64,000 nucleotides of DNA from an uncultured Lachnospiraceae bacterium (lineage in GTDB: Bacteria; Bacillota; Clostridia; Lachnospirales; Lachnospiraceae), in NCBI GenBank assembly GCA_934438085.1, contig CAKSBC010000008.1:1-64000 (forward strand), written 5' to 3'. Of the stretch, positions 7,314 through 16,723 are shown in pieces (the first letter of the stretch is position 1; each line of letters begins with the position of its first letter). The notes below the pieces were generated by a model that was not told where the DNA came from, made no database searches, and was given only the letters and a program-made list of their open reading frames with translations. A program made the translations under genes and the position numbers.

Positions 7314-8759
7314 ATGGCAGCAGATAATGAGAAAAAGCTGGTAGAAGAGATAACATCCATGGATGTGGATTTTGCTCAGTGGTATACGGACGTAGTAAAA
7401 AAGGCAGAGCTTTGTGATTATTCATCAGTAAAGGGATGTATGATCCTTGAGCCTGCAGGCTTTGCTATTTGGGATGCTATAAAGGAAAATCTCGACAGAC
7501 GTTTTAAGGAAACAGGCGTTGAAAACTGCGCTATGCCTATATTTATTCCTGAAAGCCTGCTTCAGAAGGAGTCAGACCATGTAGAAGGCTTCGCACCTGA
7601 GGTAGCATGGGTAACACACGGAGGCTATGACAAGCTTCAGGAAAGAATATGTGTAAGACCTACATCAGAGACACTTTTCTGCGAATACTATGCAAGAAAG
7701 GTTCATTCTTACAGAGATCTGCCAAAGCTTCTTAACCAGTGGTGTTCTGTAGTTCGTTGGGAGAAAACTACAAGACCTTTCTTAAGATCAAGAGAGTTCT
7801 GGTGGCAGGAAGGACATACAGCGCATGCTACTGCTGAGGAATCAAGAGAAAGAACAGAGCAGATGCTTAATGTCTATGCCGACTTTGTCGAGAAGGATCT
7901 TGCTATACCTGTTATCAAGGGCCAGAAGACAGAGAAGGAGAAGTTTGCCGGAGCAGAGGCTACTTATACAATAGAGGCGCTTATGCACGACGGACAGGCT
8001 CTTCAGTCCGCTACATCTCATGACTTTGGTGACGGATTTGCCAGAGCGTTCGGCATTCAGTACACAGATAAGGATAATAAGCTTCAGTATGTACATCAGA
8101 CATCATGGGGCATGAGCACACGTGTCATCGGTGCTATCATCATGGTACACGGCGATAATGAGGGACTTAAGCTTCCGCCGCATATCGCTCCGACACAGAT
8201 CATGATCTGCCCTGTAATGCAGAAGAAGGAAGGAGTTCTTGATAAGGCCTATGAGCTTGAGAAGGAGCTTAAGGCAGCAGGCTTCAGAGTAAAGACTGAT
8301 GCAAGAGACAAGAACCCTGGATTTAAGTTTGCTGACTGCGAAATTAGAGGAATACCGCTCAGAGTTGAGATAGGACCTAGAGACATCGAGAACGGACAGG
8401 CTGTGCTTGTAAGACGTGATACTCATGAGAAGGAGACTGTTGCACTCACAGATCTTGCAAAGAGAGCAGGAGAACTCCTTGAGACTATCCAGCACGATAT
8501 GTATGAGAAGGCAAAGCAGCATCTTGAGAACCATACATTTACAGCTACATCCATCGACGAGATGGAAGACATCCTTGACAAGAAGACAGGCTTCGTAAAG
8601 GCAATGTGGTGCGGTTCCAAAAAGTGCGAGGAGAAAATAAAGGATAAGACAGGAGCATCTTCAAGATGTATCCCGTTTGAACAGGAATGCATAGATGACA
8701 AGTGCATATACTGCGGAAAGCCTGCAACAAAGATGGTATATTGGGGCAGAGCATATTAA
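7314..8759 (+). CDS. proS: Prolyl-tRNA synthetase, archaeal/eukaryal type
   Basis: A 481-residue class II aminoacyl-tRNA synthetase that charges tRNA-Pro. It lacks the large editing insertion of the long bacterial form and instead has the short archaeal/eukaryal layout: catalytic core with VRPTSET (motif 2 region) and RSREFWWQEGHT, an anticodon-binding domain, and a C-terminal zinc-binding tail with cysteines in WCGSKKCEE and CIYCGKP, ending in WGRAY. This form is common in Clostridia. The start has AGAAGG about 5 bp upstream. The 292-bp stretch before it (7022-7313) has no T-box motif and I see no clear regulatory structure there. A strong terminator follows. Confidence 0.95.
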   Translation: MAADNEKKLVEEITSMDVDFAQWYTDVVKKAELCDYSSVKGCMILEPAGFAIWDAIKENLDRRFKETGVENCAMPIFIPESLLQKESDHVEGFAPEVAWVTHGGYDKLQERICVRPTSETLFCEYYARKVHSYRDLPKLLNQWCSVVRWEKTTRPFLRSREFWWQEGHTAHATAEESRERTEQMLNVYADFVEKDLAIPVIKGQKTEKEKFAGAEATYTIEALMHDGQALQSATSHDFGDGFARAFGIQYTDKDNKLQYVHQTSWGMSTRVIGAIIMVHGDNEGLKLPPHIAPTQIMICPVMQKKEGVLDKAYELEKELKAAGFRVKTDARDKNPGFKFADCEIRGIPLRVEIGPRDIENGQAVLVRRDTHEKETVALTDLAKRAGELLETIQHDMYEKAKQHLENHTFTATSIDEMEDILDKKTGFVKAMWCGSKKCEEKIKDKTGASSRCIPFEQECIDDKCIYCGKPATKMVYWGRAY

Positions 8760-8801
8760 TAAAGCTTAAAACAGCAGAGCTTTGATTAAAATATTAACTA
8801 C

Positions 8802-8856
8802 AAAAGACGGAACTGCCGCACTGAGAACTGCCTTAGTGCCTTAAGTTCCGTCTTTT
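8802..8856 (+). terminator. Terminator after proS
   Basis: AAAAGACGGAAC at 8802-8813 pairs with GTTCCGTCTTTT at 8845-8856 (12 bp), with an inner GCACT/AGTGC stem. The T-run is part of the 3' arm. A short direct repeat ACGCGAAGC follows twice at about 8856-8880. Confidence 0.75.
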
Positions 8857-8908
8857 ACGCGAAGCAGATTACGCGAAGCGGGGTAGGTGAAGCAGCGAGG
8901 AAAGTAAA

Positions 8909-10240
8909 ATGCCGGAAAATACTTTATCAAAAATACATATAGATATACCGGACAATGTCGGCTTTATCATAAAGACATTGGAGGATAAGGGATTTGAGGC
9001 CTATGCCGTAGGAGGCTGTGTCAGAGATACACTGATAGGAAGGACGCCGGGAGACTGGGATATAACCACATCCGCACTTCCTCATGAAATAAAATCCTGC
9101 TTCAGGAGAACTGTTGATACAGGCATTGAACACGGAACGGTCACGGTGATGTTCGGAAGCGAATCCTATGAGGTGACTACTTACAGGATTGACGGAGAAT
9201 ACAGAGATAACAGACATCCTGACAGCGTCAGCTTTACCTCATCGGTAAGAGAAGACTTAAGGCGCAGAGATTTTACCATAAACGCAATGGCCTATAACGA
9301 AAGAACGGGCATATTGGATCTGTTCGGAGGCTGTGAAGATCTTAAAGCGGGAATCATCAGATGTGTCGGAGATGCTGATGAGAGATTTGACGAGGATGCA
9401 CTGAGAATATTAAGAGCAGTAAGATTTGCAGCACAGCTTGATTTCAGGATAGAAGAGCATACTGCAAATGCAGTAAAAAGACATGCAATAAACCTTCAGG
9501 CAGTGTCAAAGGAACGTATACTCACAGAGATAACAAAGCTTATCTGCTCAGCACATATAGAACGAATATTTGATATTTTTGAGCTTGGACTCGCACCTTA
9601 CATATCTGAGCATTTTGATGAGATAAATATATACGGACTTAAAGAGCTTATTACTGCAAAGGATACGACTGAAAGACATTGCAGATACTTAAGCACCGAA
9701 GAACGAAGAGCGCTTGATGATGCCTTTGATTATGAAAAAACATCTTCATACGAGCTTCGATTTGCAAGATTTGCAATGCTTACAGAAGGTATGAAAACGG
9801 AGCATGTCAAAAAAATGATAAAGGGTCTCAAGCCGGATAATGACACGCTGCATAATACGGAGCTTCTTATAAGGCTTTTATATGTACCGCTTTCAGATGA
9901 CAGATATGAGCTCAAAACACAGATGACAGATGTGCCTCCGAAGCTTTTTTATTGTCTTCTCAGACTTAAAGCAGTGTCATGCAGGACGAAGCTCTATAAG
10001 GAGCGCTGCAGGAATGAGAAACTGGAAAATGTTATCGCTCTTTATGAGGATATAATGAAAACCGATGAACCTATATATCTTAAGGAGCTTGCAGTAAACG
10101 GAAGCGACCTTATCAGCTGCGGAGTAAAGCCTGGACCGGAGCTTGGAGAAATGCTGAAAAAGCTTTTGGATCTCGTTCACAGAAAGCCTCAGTATAATGA
10201 CAAAAGCTTCCTCAAGGAAAAGGCCTTAAATATTCTTTGA
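8909..10240 (+). CDS. cca: tRNA nucleotidyltransferase (CCA-adding) / poly(A) polymerase family
   Basis: A 443-residue class II nucleotidyltransferase that adds or repairs the 3' CCA of tRNAs in the cytoplasm. The catalytic domain is clear: AVGGCVRD (residues 33-40), the metal-binding DWD at 49-51, then EHGTVTV, YRIDGEYRDNRHP and RRRDFTINAMAY. The neck and body region has DEDALRILRAVRFAAQLDF and SKERILTEI, the ATP/CTP-selecting part. In an organism like this the single enzyme normally makes the full CCA; a pure poly(A) polymerase role is less likely. No HD domain is evident at the C-terminus. GAGG lies 8 bp before the ATG. It follows the proS terminator and is probably a separate unit. Confidence 0.9.
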   Translation: MPENTLSKIHIDIPDNVGFIIKTLEDKGFEAYAVGGCVRDTLIGRTPGDWDITTSALPHEIKSCFRRTVDTGIEHGTVTVMFGSESYEVTTYRIDGEYRDNRHPDSVSFTSSVREDLRRRDFTINAMAYNERTGILDLFGGCEDLKAGIIRCVGDADERFDEDALRILRAVRFAAQLDFRIEEHTANAVKRHAINLQAVSKERILTEITKLICSAHIERIFDIFELGLAPYISEHFDEINIYGLKELITAKDTTERHCRYLSTEERRALDDAFDYEKTSSYELRFARFAMLTEGMKTEHVKKMIKGLKPDNDTLHNTELLIRLLYVPLSDDRYELKTQMTDVPPKLFYCLLRLKAVSCRTKLYKERCRNEKLENVIALYEDIMKTDEPIYLKELAVNGSDLISCGVKPGPELGEMLKKLLDLVHRKPQYNDKSFLKEKALNIL

Positions 10241-10389
10241 TGCCGATCGTAACGACGGTTCAAAAATATGGTTCTATTCTTATGTATATGATATACTTTA
10301 GCGTGTCCGCGAACAGATTTTTATTAACGCCGATTTAAGTAAAGATCGGCATAAATGTATTTACCGGATCTTAAATTAAGGTGATAAAA

Positions 10390-12120
10390 ATGAGAGATTA
10401 TAAAAGTATATATGAGAGCTGGCTTGGTGACCCTTATTTCGATGAAGAAACAAAGGCAGAGCTCAGAGCGATAAATGACGATGATAAGGAAATAATGGAG
10501 AGGTTTGCTGTTGATCTCGAGTTCGGAACAGCAGGATTAAGAGGTATCATCGGAGCCGGAACGAATCGTATGAATAAATACGTTATAAGACGTGCAACAC
10601 AGGGACTTTGCGATTACATCAACCGTCTCGGAATGGCAAATAAGGGTGTCGTTATAGCTTATGATTCAAGACATATGTCACCTGAGTTTTCAGATGAAAC
10701 AGCGCGTACTCTTGCTGCAAACGGAATAAAGGCTTACAGATTCGAATCCTTAAGACCGACTCCGGAGCTTTCCTTCGCTGTAAGAAAGCTTGGATGTATT
10801 GCCGGCATTAATATAACGGCAAGCCACAATCCTTCGGAATATAACGGATATAAGGTGTACTGGGAGGACGGCGCACAGTTTACACCGCCTCACGATAAGG
10901 CTGTTACTGAGGCTGTTTTAAGCATATCTGATCTTTCAAGCTGCAAAACCATGGATAAGGAGGCTGCCGAGGCAGCTGGCCTTTACATTACTATAGGCAG
11001 TGAGATCGATGATACTTATATTGAATGCGTAAAATCTACAATTATTGATAAAGCTGCAATTGAAAAAATGCAGGATGAAATCGGCATCGTGTATACCCCG
11101 CTGCACGGAACAGGACATAAGCCGGTCATGCGCATACTTAAGGAGCTTGGCTTTACACATGTTTACGAAGTACCGGAGCAGGCAGAACCTGACGGAGCAT
11201 TTCCTACGGTAAATTATCCTAACCCTGAATCAAAGGCGGCTTTTGAGCTTGCACTTAAGCTTGCTGAGGAAAAGGGAGCAGAGCTTGTGCTTGCAACCGA
11301 TCCGGATGCGGACAGACTCGGAGTTTATGCAAAGGACAGTAAAACGGGAAAGTATATGCCGTTTACAGGCAACATGTCAGGAACTCTTATATGTGAATAT
11401 CTTCTTTCGCAGAAGAAAAAACGAGGCGAGCTGAAGGATGACAGTTATGTAGTAGAATCTATAGTTTCTACAGATATGATGAAGGCTGTTGCAAAGGAAT
11501 ATGACTGCGAGCTTAAGGAAGTGCTTACCGGCTTTAAGTGGATAGGCAGAGAGATCCTCGAGTCTGAAAAGGCGGGACACGGACACTTTGAGTTCGGCAT
11601 GGAAGAAAGCTATGGCTGCCTGACAGGCACCTATGCAAGAGATAAGGATGCTGTAGCTGCAGTGGCAATGCTTTGTGAAGCTGCCTGCTATTATAAGCAG
11701 CAGGGAAAGACACTTTGGGACGTAATGCAGGAAATGTATGAGCATTACGGATATTATGCTGAAAGTATAGATACTATAGAGCTTAAGGGTCTTGAAGGAA
11801 CAGCAAAGATAAAGGCTATAATGGAAGCATTCAGGAACTCAAAGCCTGAGATGCTTTCTGATTACAAAGTGCTGAAAATACGTGATTATGAGAATGGAAC
11901 TATAACTGTGCTTTCTGACGGCAGTGTAATTCCTACCAGACTTCCGAAGTCAAATGTCATGTATTTTGAGCTCGATAAAAATTCCTGGGTGTGTGCAAGG
12001 CCGTCAGGAACAGAGCCGAAGCTTAAGATATATGCAGGGGTCAATGGTGACTCAGAGGAACATTCGGCTGAACTTGCAAAGAAGCTGCATGAGGATATAC
12101 GACACAGATTTATAGACTGA
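10390..12120 (+). CDS. pgm: Phosphoglucomutase / phosphomannomutase (alpha-D-phosphohexomutase)
   Basis: A 576-residue cytoplasmic enzyme interconverting hexose 1- and 6-phosphates. Signature regions of the PgcA-type mutase are all present: FGTAGLRGIIGAGTNRMN near the N-terminus, the phosphoserine loop ITASHNPSEYNG with Ser145, the Mg2+ loop TDPDADRLG near 303-311, GFKWIG, EESYGCL in the sugar-binding loop, and the C-terminal phosphate loop RPSGTEPKLKIY. I prefer ATG 10390 over the GTG at 10381 because AAGGTGA overlaps that GTG and sits 8 bp before the ATG. It supplies glucose 1-phosphate for UDP-glucose and wall sugars. The 149 bp before it show only a weak GCCGAT/ATCGGC hairpin. Confidence 0.93.
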   Translation: MRDYKSIYESWLGDPYFDEETKAELRAINDDDKEIMERFAVDLEFGTAGLRGIIGAGTNRMNKYVIRRATQGLCDYINRLGMANKGVVIAYDSRHMSPEFSDETARTLAANGIKAYRFESLRPTPELSFAVRKLGCIAGINITASHNPSEYNGYKVYWEDGAQFTPPHDKAVTEAVLSISDLSSCKTMDKEAAEAAGLYITIGSEIDDTYIECVKSTIIDKAAIEKMQDEIGIVYTPLHGTGHKPVMRILKELGFTHVYEVPEQAEPDGAFPTVNYPNPESKAAFELALKLAEEKGAELVLATDPDADRLGVYAKDSKTGKYMPFTGNMSGTLICEYLLSQKKKRGELKDDSYVVESIVSTDMMKAVAKEYDCELKEVLTGFKWIGREILESEKAGHGHFEFGMEESYGCLTGTYARDKDAVAAVAMLCEAACYYKQQGKTLWDVMQEMYEHYGYYAESIDTIELKGLEGTAKIKAIMEAFRNSKPEMLSDYKVLKIRDYENGTITVLSDGSVIPTRLPKSNVMYFELDKNSWVCARPSGTEPKLKIYAGVNGDSEEHSAELAKKLHEDIRHRFID

Positions 12121-12163
12121 TGCGGTCACTTAACTATAAAAGGGAGAGAGCTGAAAGAGCCTT

Positions 12164-13249
12164 ATGAGTCCGGTCAGCAGAAAAAGACTATACATCCCGC
12201 AGCATACCTATAGAGGAAAGCTGCAAAGAGATGACAGATTCGATAACGTACGAGGATTTTTGATAATGCTTGTGGTTATCGGTCATTTTCTTCTCCCCGT
12301 ATTTCAAACCAGATTAGTCACAGGCATCACTTATGCCATCTATGTTTTCCATATGCCGTGCTTTGTAATGGTATCGGGCTATTATGCAAAGAGCATTTAC
12401 AAAAATGGAAAATACAGATGGGGTAAGGTCATACAGATGCTGTGGCTTTTTGTTGTCTATGAATGTATTTTGTGGATAACAGAGGCTTTGGCCTATGGAA
12501 TAACTACACCGGTACCGAATTTCTTCAGAGAGAGCGGAGCTCCCTGGTATCTTCTGTGTATGGCTTATTATTACCTTACGCTTCCGCTTTTCCACAATAT
12601 AGACAGCCCAAAAGCGCAGCTCGGAGTAATCATTGCAATGATACTGTTTGCAAGCTTTGGAAAGTACATTTTCTTAACCGGAAGCTTTCTTTGCCTTGAC
12701 AGAGCTGTAAGCTTCCTGCCGTTTTTTTACATGGGCTATTACGGAACGAAAACGCTTTTGGACAGATTTCTTTTAAGCATTTACAGAAGACCTGTACAGC
12801 TTATTGCGGCAGTCCTTGTACTGATAATATTCCTGTTTACCTATGACTTCCTTCTGCGATGGAATCTTGTGGTATTTGGCACAAGCTATAATAGATACAG
12901 AGCTCCGGATCAGCCTTATATATGGTTTTTTAATATTGTCTGGTATGTGATCGCATTTATTATTTCACTTGGATTTATAAGCTCAATGCTTAACAGACGC
13001 ATGCTTATAGTTACAGGACTCGGCAGAAATACACTTCAGATATACTTTATGCACAGACCTATAAGAGATATCATGATGTATTTTGGATTTTATAATGTGT
13101 TCAATCCGCATTCTAAGCTAAATGTAATACTGCTGATATTATTTTCGATAGTATTGACAATACTTTTAGGCGGAAATGCACTAAACAGACTGTTTATTTT
13201 ACTTAAGTCCGTGTTTGATCCTTTGCTTGAAAAAGCAGATGCTCTGTGA
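12164..13249 (+). CDS. Membrane acyltransferase (acyltransferase 3 / fucose 4-O-acetylase-like)
   Basis: A 361-residue membrane protein with about ten hydrophobic helices. The N-terminus DRFDNVRGFLIMLVVIGHFL contains the R..D..RG...L.V..GH pattern of acyltransferase family 3, with the catalytic-type histidine at the end of helix 1; VFHMPCFVMVSGY matches the second conserved block. Relatives O-acetylate cell-surface sugars such as fucose or exopolysaccharide units using cytoplasmic acetyl-CoA. It starts 43 bp after the phosphoglucomutase, possibly co-transcribed, and lies just before mreB, which fits an envelope role. The substrate cannot be read from sequence. The ribosome binding site (AGGGAGAGAG) is rather far from the ATG. 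Confidence 0.82.
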   Translation: MSPVSRKRLYIPQHTYRGKLQRDDRFDNVRGFLIMLVVIGHFLLPVFQTRLVTGITYAIYVFHMPCFVMVSGYYAKSIYKNGKYRWGKVIQMLWLFVVYECILWITEALAYGITTPVPNFFRESGAPWYLLCMAYYYLTLPLFHNIDSPKAQLGVIIAMILFASFGKYIFLTGSFLCLDRAVSFLPFFYMGYYGTKTLLDRFLLSIYRRPVQLIAAVLVLIIFLFTYDFLLRWNLVVFGTSYNRYRAPDQPYIWFFNIVWYVIAFIISLGFISSMLNRRMLIVTGLGRNTLQIYFMHRPIRDIMMYFGFYNVFNPHSKLNVILLILFSIVLTILLGGNALNRLFILLKSVFDPLLEKADAL

Positions 13250-13360
13250 TAGGCTTAAAGATACTGAATATACAGATGATCAGAGTTCGGATCTCTTCAC
13301 TATCGGGGAGTCCGACATTACTATACATGAAATCAGGCAGAAAGATTTGGAGGGGTTAAT

Positions 13361-14371
13361 ATGGCATTGTTTTCACTTATGTCAAATGACATCGGTGTTG
13401 ATCTCGGCACAGCCAGCATATTAGTATATATAAAGGGACGCGGCGTAGTTTTAAGAGAGCCGTCAGTAATTGCAGTTGACCGTGATAACGGCAATATAGT
13501 TGCTTACGGAGAGGATGCAAGACTTATGCTCGGACGTACCCCGGGCAACTTAAAGGCTGTACGTCCGCTCAGACAGGGCGTTATTTCAGACTACACACTC
13601 ACAGAGAAAATGCTTAAGCATTTTATAGATAAGGCTGTAGGAACAAGAACACTCAGAAAGCCAAGAGTTGCAGTCTGCATCCCGTCAGGCGCTACGGAGG
13701 TAGAAAAAAAGGCTGTTGAGGATGCTACCTATCAGGCAGGGGCAAGAGAGGTTACTATTATTGAAGAGCCTGTTGCTGCTGCAATCGGTGCAGGAATAGA
13801 TATTTCCAAGCCTTACGGAAATATAGTAGTTGATATCGGCGGAGGAACCTCTGATATAGCTGTTATTTCTCTCGGAGGCCCGGTTGTTTCTGAGTCAGTA
13901 AAGGTTGCCGGCGATGACTTTGATGAGGCTATAATCCGTTACATGAGGAAAAAGCACAATCTGCTTATCGGCGAAAGAACAGCCGAGGACATAAAGATCG
14001 GAGTAGGCTGCGTTTATAAGCGTCCGGAGAATCTTGTTATTGAGGTAAGAGGACGAAACCTTGTAACCGGACTTCCTAAGACTGTTCAGGTTACATCGGA
14101 TGAGACGATGGAGGCATTTGCAGATTCTGCCAATCAGATAGTAAATGCCGTACATAACGTGCTTGAGAGAACACCGCCTGAGCTTGCTTCTGATATATAT
14201 GAGCGCGGAATAATACTTACTGGCGGCGGAGCTCTTATTTACGGATTAGATAAGCTTATTGAAGAAAAGACAGGTATCACGACTATGGTGGCTGAGGATC
14301 CGCTTTCAGCTGTAGCAATAGGTACCGGAAGATTTATAGAGTTTGCCAACAGTGCCGAAGAAGAGGTGTAA
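13361..14371 (+). CDS. mreB: Rod-shape-determining protein MreB (MreB/Mbl)
   Basis: A 336-residue actin homologue. The nucleotide fold is intact: phosphate 1 loop DIGVDLGTASILVY (about 9-22), IPSGATEVEKKAV, phosphate 2 loop VVDIGGGTSDIAV and the adenosine loop ILTGGGALIYGLD. MreB filaments under the membrane guide the elongasome that inserts new peptidoglycan along the cylinder, so the cell is likely a rod. It lacks adjacent mreC/mreD, and the sequence does not separate MreB from the Mbl/MreBH paralogues common in Firmicutes. A strong GGAGGGG site precedes the ATG. It is followed within 3 bp by recD2. Confidence 0.93.
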   Translation: MALFSLMSNDIGVDLGTASILVYIKGRGVVLREPSVIAVDRDNGNIVAYGEDARLMLGRTPGNLKAVRPLRQGVISDYTLTEKMLKHFIDKAVGTRTLRKPRVAVCIPSGATEVEKKAVEDATYQAGAREVTIIEEPVAAAIGAGIDISKPYGNIVVDIGGGTSDIAVISLGGPVVSESVKVAGDDFDEAIIRYMRKKHNLLIGERTAEDIKIGVGCVYKRPENLVIEVRGRNLVTGLPKTVQVTSDETMEAFADSANQIVNAVHNVLERTPPELASDIYERGIILTGGGALIYGLDKLIEEKTGITTMVAEDPLSAVAIGTGRFIEFANSAEEEV

Positions 14372-14373
14372 TC

Positions 14374-16710
14374 ATTCTGAGCAGTGTCAGAGCGTACATA
14401 GAGAATATCGTATATTACAACGAGGATAATTATTATGCAGTCCTTGAGGCTTCGGGAGATGGTGAAGAATTCACTATCGTAGGTTATTTCCCGTACATAA
14501 GTGCGGGAGAGACCATCGAAGCCGAGGGCAGCTTCACATCACATCCTGTCTACGGAGAACAGTTCTCCGCAGCATCATTTAAAGTCATAGCTCCGGAAGG
14601 TGCGGATGCCATAGAGAGGTATCTTGCAGGCGGAGCCATCAAGGGCATCGGCCCTGCGCTTGCAAAGCGCATCGTTAAAAAATTCAAAGCAGATACATTC
14701 AGAATAATAGAAGAGGAGCCGGAGAGGCTTGCTGAAGTAAAAGGTATCAGTGAGTCTATGGCAATGCTGATAGCTGAGCAGGCCGAAATGAAAAAAGGCA
14801 TGCGCGAGGCTGTCATGTTTATGCAGCAGTACGGCATCAGTGCCGGTCTTGCCAATCGCATATATGAAAAATACGGCCCGGCACTCTACACGATACTTAA
14901 AAGCAATCCATACCGCCTTGCCGAGGACATAGACGGCATAGGCTTTCGTACCGCGGACAGCATTGCCATAAAAATGGGTATAGCGCCTGACGATAAGTTC
15001 AGGATACGCTGCGGGCTTCTTTATGTGCTTTCACAGGGAGCGCTTGACGGACATACCTGGCTTCCGGAAAATACCTTAAGGAGACTTTCTGCAGAGCTTT
15101 TGGGCGTTGATACCGGGGATATTGAACCACTGCTTATAGAGCTTCAGATGGCAGGTAAGATAATTATAATTACAAAAGAGACTTCTGAAGGAAATCAGCT
15201 GTCTCAGGTATATCTTTCTGCATATTATTACACGGAAAGAGATATTGCGGAAAGACTTAAGGCACTGAGTATAAAGGGCGAGCAGGACAGAAAGGATACC
15301 GAGAGAAGACTTAAGAAGGTTGAGTCGGAAACCGGCATTGAATTAGACGGTCTGCAGAGAGCTGCAGTTATTGAATCAGTCGAAAACGGACTGCTGATAG
15401 TTACCGGAGGCCCGGGAACCGGAAAGACTACTACGATCAATTCCATAATCAGATTTTATGCAGAAGATCATGATTGTATAATGCTTGCTGCGCCTACAGG
15501 AAGAGCTGCCAAGCGTATGACGGAGGCTACCGGAGTTGAGGCAAAAACTATACATAGACTGCTTGAATATACCGGAATTCCTACAAACGGAAATGCACCC
15601 GGCACTGTCGGAAGTCCGGAAGGAACAGACGGCGGTATAGGAGCAGCACCTTACGCAGGAGGCGGTAATGCAGGCGGAGCGGGCGCAACAGAAGGAAAGG
15701 GCAGATTTTTAAGGGATGAAAAGGATCCGCTTGAGGCAGACGTGCTTATCATAGACGAAATGTCTATGGTTGATATATTTTTGATGAACGCTCTGCTTAA
15801 GGCTGTTGTGCCGGGAACCAGACTTATACTTGTAGGTGATGCTAATCAGCTTCCGAGTGTAGGTGCGGGAAATGTTTTAAGAGATATTATCGGATCGGAC
15901 TGCTTTAAAACAGTAAGACTTGACCATATATTCAGGCAGGCGGCGAAATCCGATATCGTAACTAATGCGCACAGGATCAATCAGGGAGAACCGGTTGATC
16001 TTGCTAAAAAGAGCAATGACTTTTTATTTATAAGAAATCAAAGACCGGAAGGCGCTATAGCATCAATAAGGACACTTATAACAGACAAGCTCCCATCGTA
16101 TGTGGACTGTGAGCCGCTTGAAATCCAGGTGCTTACGGCTACCAGAAAGGGCGTGCTTGGTGTTGAAAATCTCAATCGCGAACTGCAGCAGTATCTGAAC
16201 CCGCCAAAAGACGGACTCACAGAAAAGAAGGTTGGAAATGTTCTGTTCAGATCCGGTGATAAGGTCATGCAGATAAAAAATGACTATGATCTTGAATGGG
16301 TCCGTTATGATGAAGCCGGACTTCCTATGGAGCATGGTGCCGGAGTTTTTAACGGAGATATTGGGCGCATTATGGATATAGACAGACATGCGGATACTGT
16401 CACAGTCGTTTTTGATGATCTGAGGCATGTCAAATATGACAATAAGCAGATCCTTAATCTTGAGCTTGCCTATGCCGTAACGGTGCATAAGTCACAGGGA
16501 AGTGAATATCCGGCAGTGATAATGCCTATGTTCAGAGGACCTCATTTGTTGATGAATAGAAATCTTCTTTATACTGCGGTGACAAGAGCAAAAAAATGTG
16601 TTGTCATGGTCGGGCTGCCGCAGGTCTTTGAGGAAATGGAGAATAATGCCGATGAAAGCAAACGCTACTCAGGACTTCTGGACAGAATCATCGAAACCGC
16701 CGAGTTTTAA
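14374..16710 (+). CDS. recD2: ATP-dependent RecD2 helicase, probable non-ATG start
   Basis: A superfamily 1B 5'-3' DNA helicase of the RecBC-independent RecD2 type. The full-length family N-terminus is present (VRAYIENIVYYNEDNYYAV, then the helix-hairpin-helix GGAIKGIGPALAKRIV), but the first ATG/GTG/TTG is at 14758, which would delete it. In-frame candidates are ATT 14374 and CTG 14377, 7 and 10 bp after GAGGTG at 14363-14368; no canonical start exists back to the in-frame stop at 14293. From 14374 the protein is 778 residues. Later motifs: Walker A GGPGTGKTTTINS near 344, IIDEMSMVD, GDANQLPSVGAG, VTVHKSQGSEYPAV and YTAVTRAKK. Residues about 404-444 form a glycine/alanine-rich insertion. It overlaps no ATG of mreB but starts 3 bp after it. 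Confidence 0.88.
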   Translation: MLSSVRAYIENIVYYNEDNYYAVLEASGDGEEFTIVGYFPYISAGETIEAEGSFTSHPVYGEQFSAASFKVIAPEGADAIERYLAGGAIKGIGPALAKRIVKKFKADTFRIIEEEPERLAEVKGISESMAMLIAEQAEMKKGMREAVMFMQQYGISAGLANRIYEKYGPALYTILKSNPYRLAEDIDGIGFRTADSIAIKMGIAPDDKFRIRCGLLYVLSQGALDGHTWLPENTLRRLSAELLGVDTGDIEPLLIELQMAGKIIIITKETSEGNQLSQVYLSAYYYTERDIAERLKALSIKGEQDRKDTERRLKKVESETGIELDGLQRAAVIESVENGLLIVTGGPGTGKTTTINSIIRFYAEDHDCIMLAAPTGRAAKRMTEATGVEAKTIHRLLEYTGIPTNGNAPGTVGSPEGTDGGIGAAPYAGGGNAGGAGATEGKGRFLRDEKDPLEADVLIIDEMSMVDIFLMNALLKAVVPGTRLILVGDANQLPSVGAGNVLRDIIGSDCFKTVRLDHIFRQAAKSDIVTNAHRINQGEPVDLAKKSNDFLFIRNQRPEGAIASIRTLITDKLPSYVDCEPLEIQVLTATRKGVLGVENLNRELQQYLNPPKDGLTEKKVGNVLFRSGDKVMQIKNDYDLEWVRYDEAGLPMEHGAGVFNGDIGRIMDIDRHADTVTVVFDDLRHVKYDNKQILNLELAYAVTVHKSQGSEYPAVIMPMFRGPHLLMNRNLLYTAVTRAKKCVVMVGLPQVFEEMENNADESKRYSGLLDRIIETAEF

Positions 16711-16723
16711 GGCACTTATTGCC

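Noticed and set aside
14758..16710. RecD2 starting at ATG 14758
   Set aside because: This would cut off a conserved 128-residue N-terminus including an HhH domain that is intact in the same frame.
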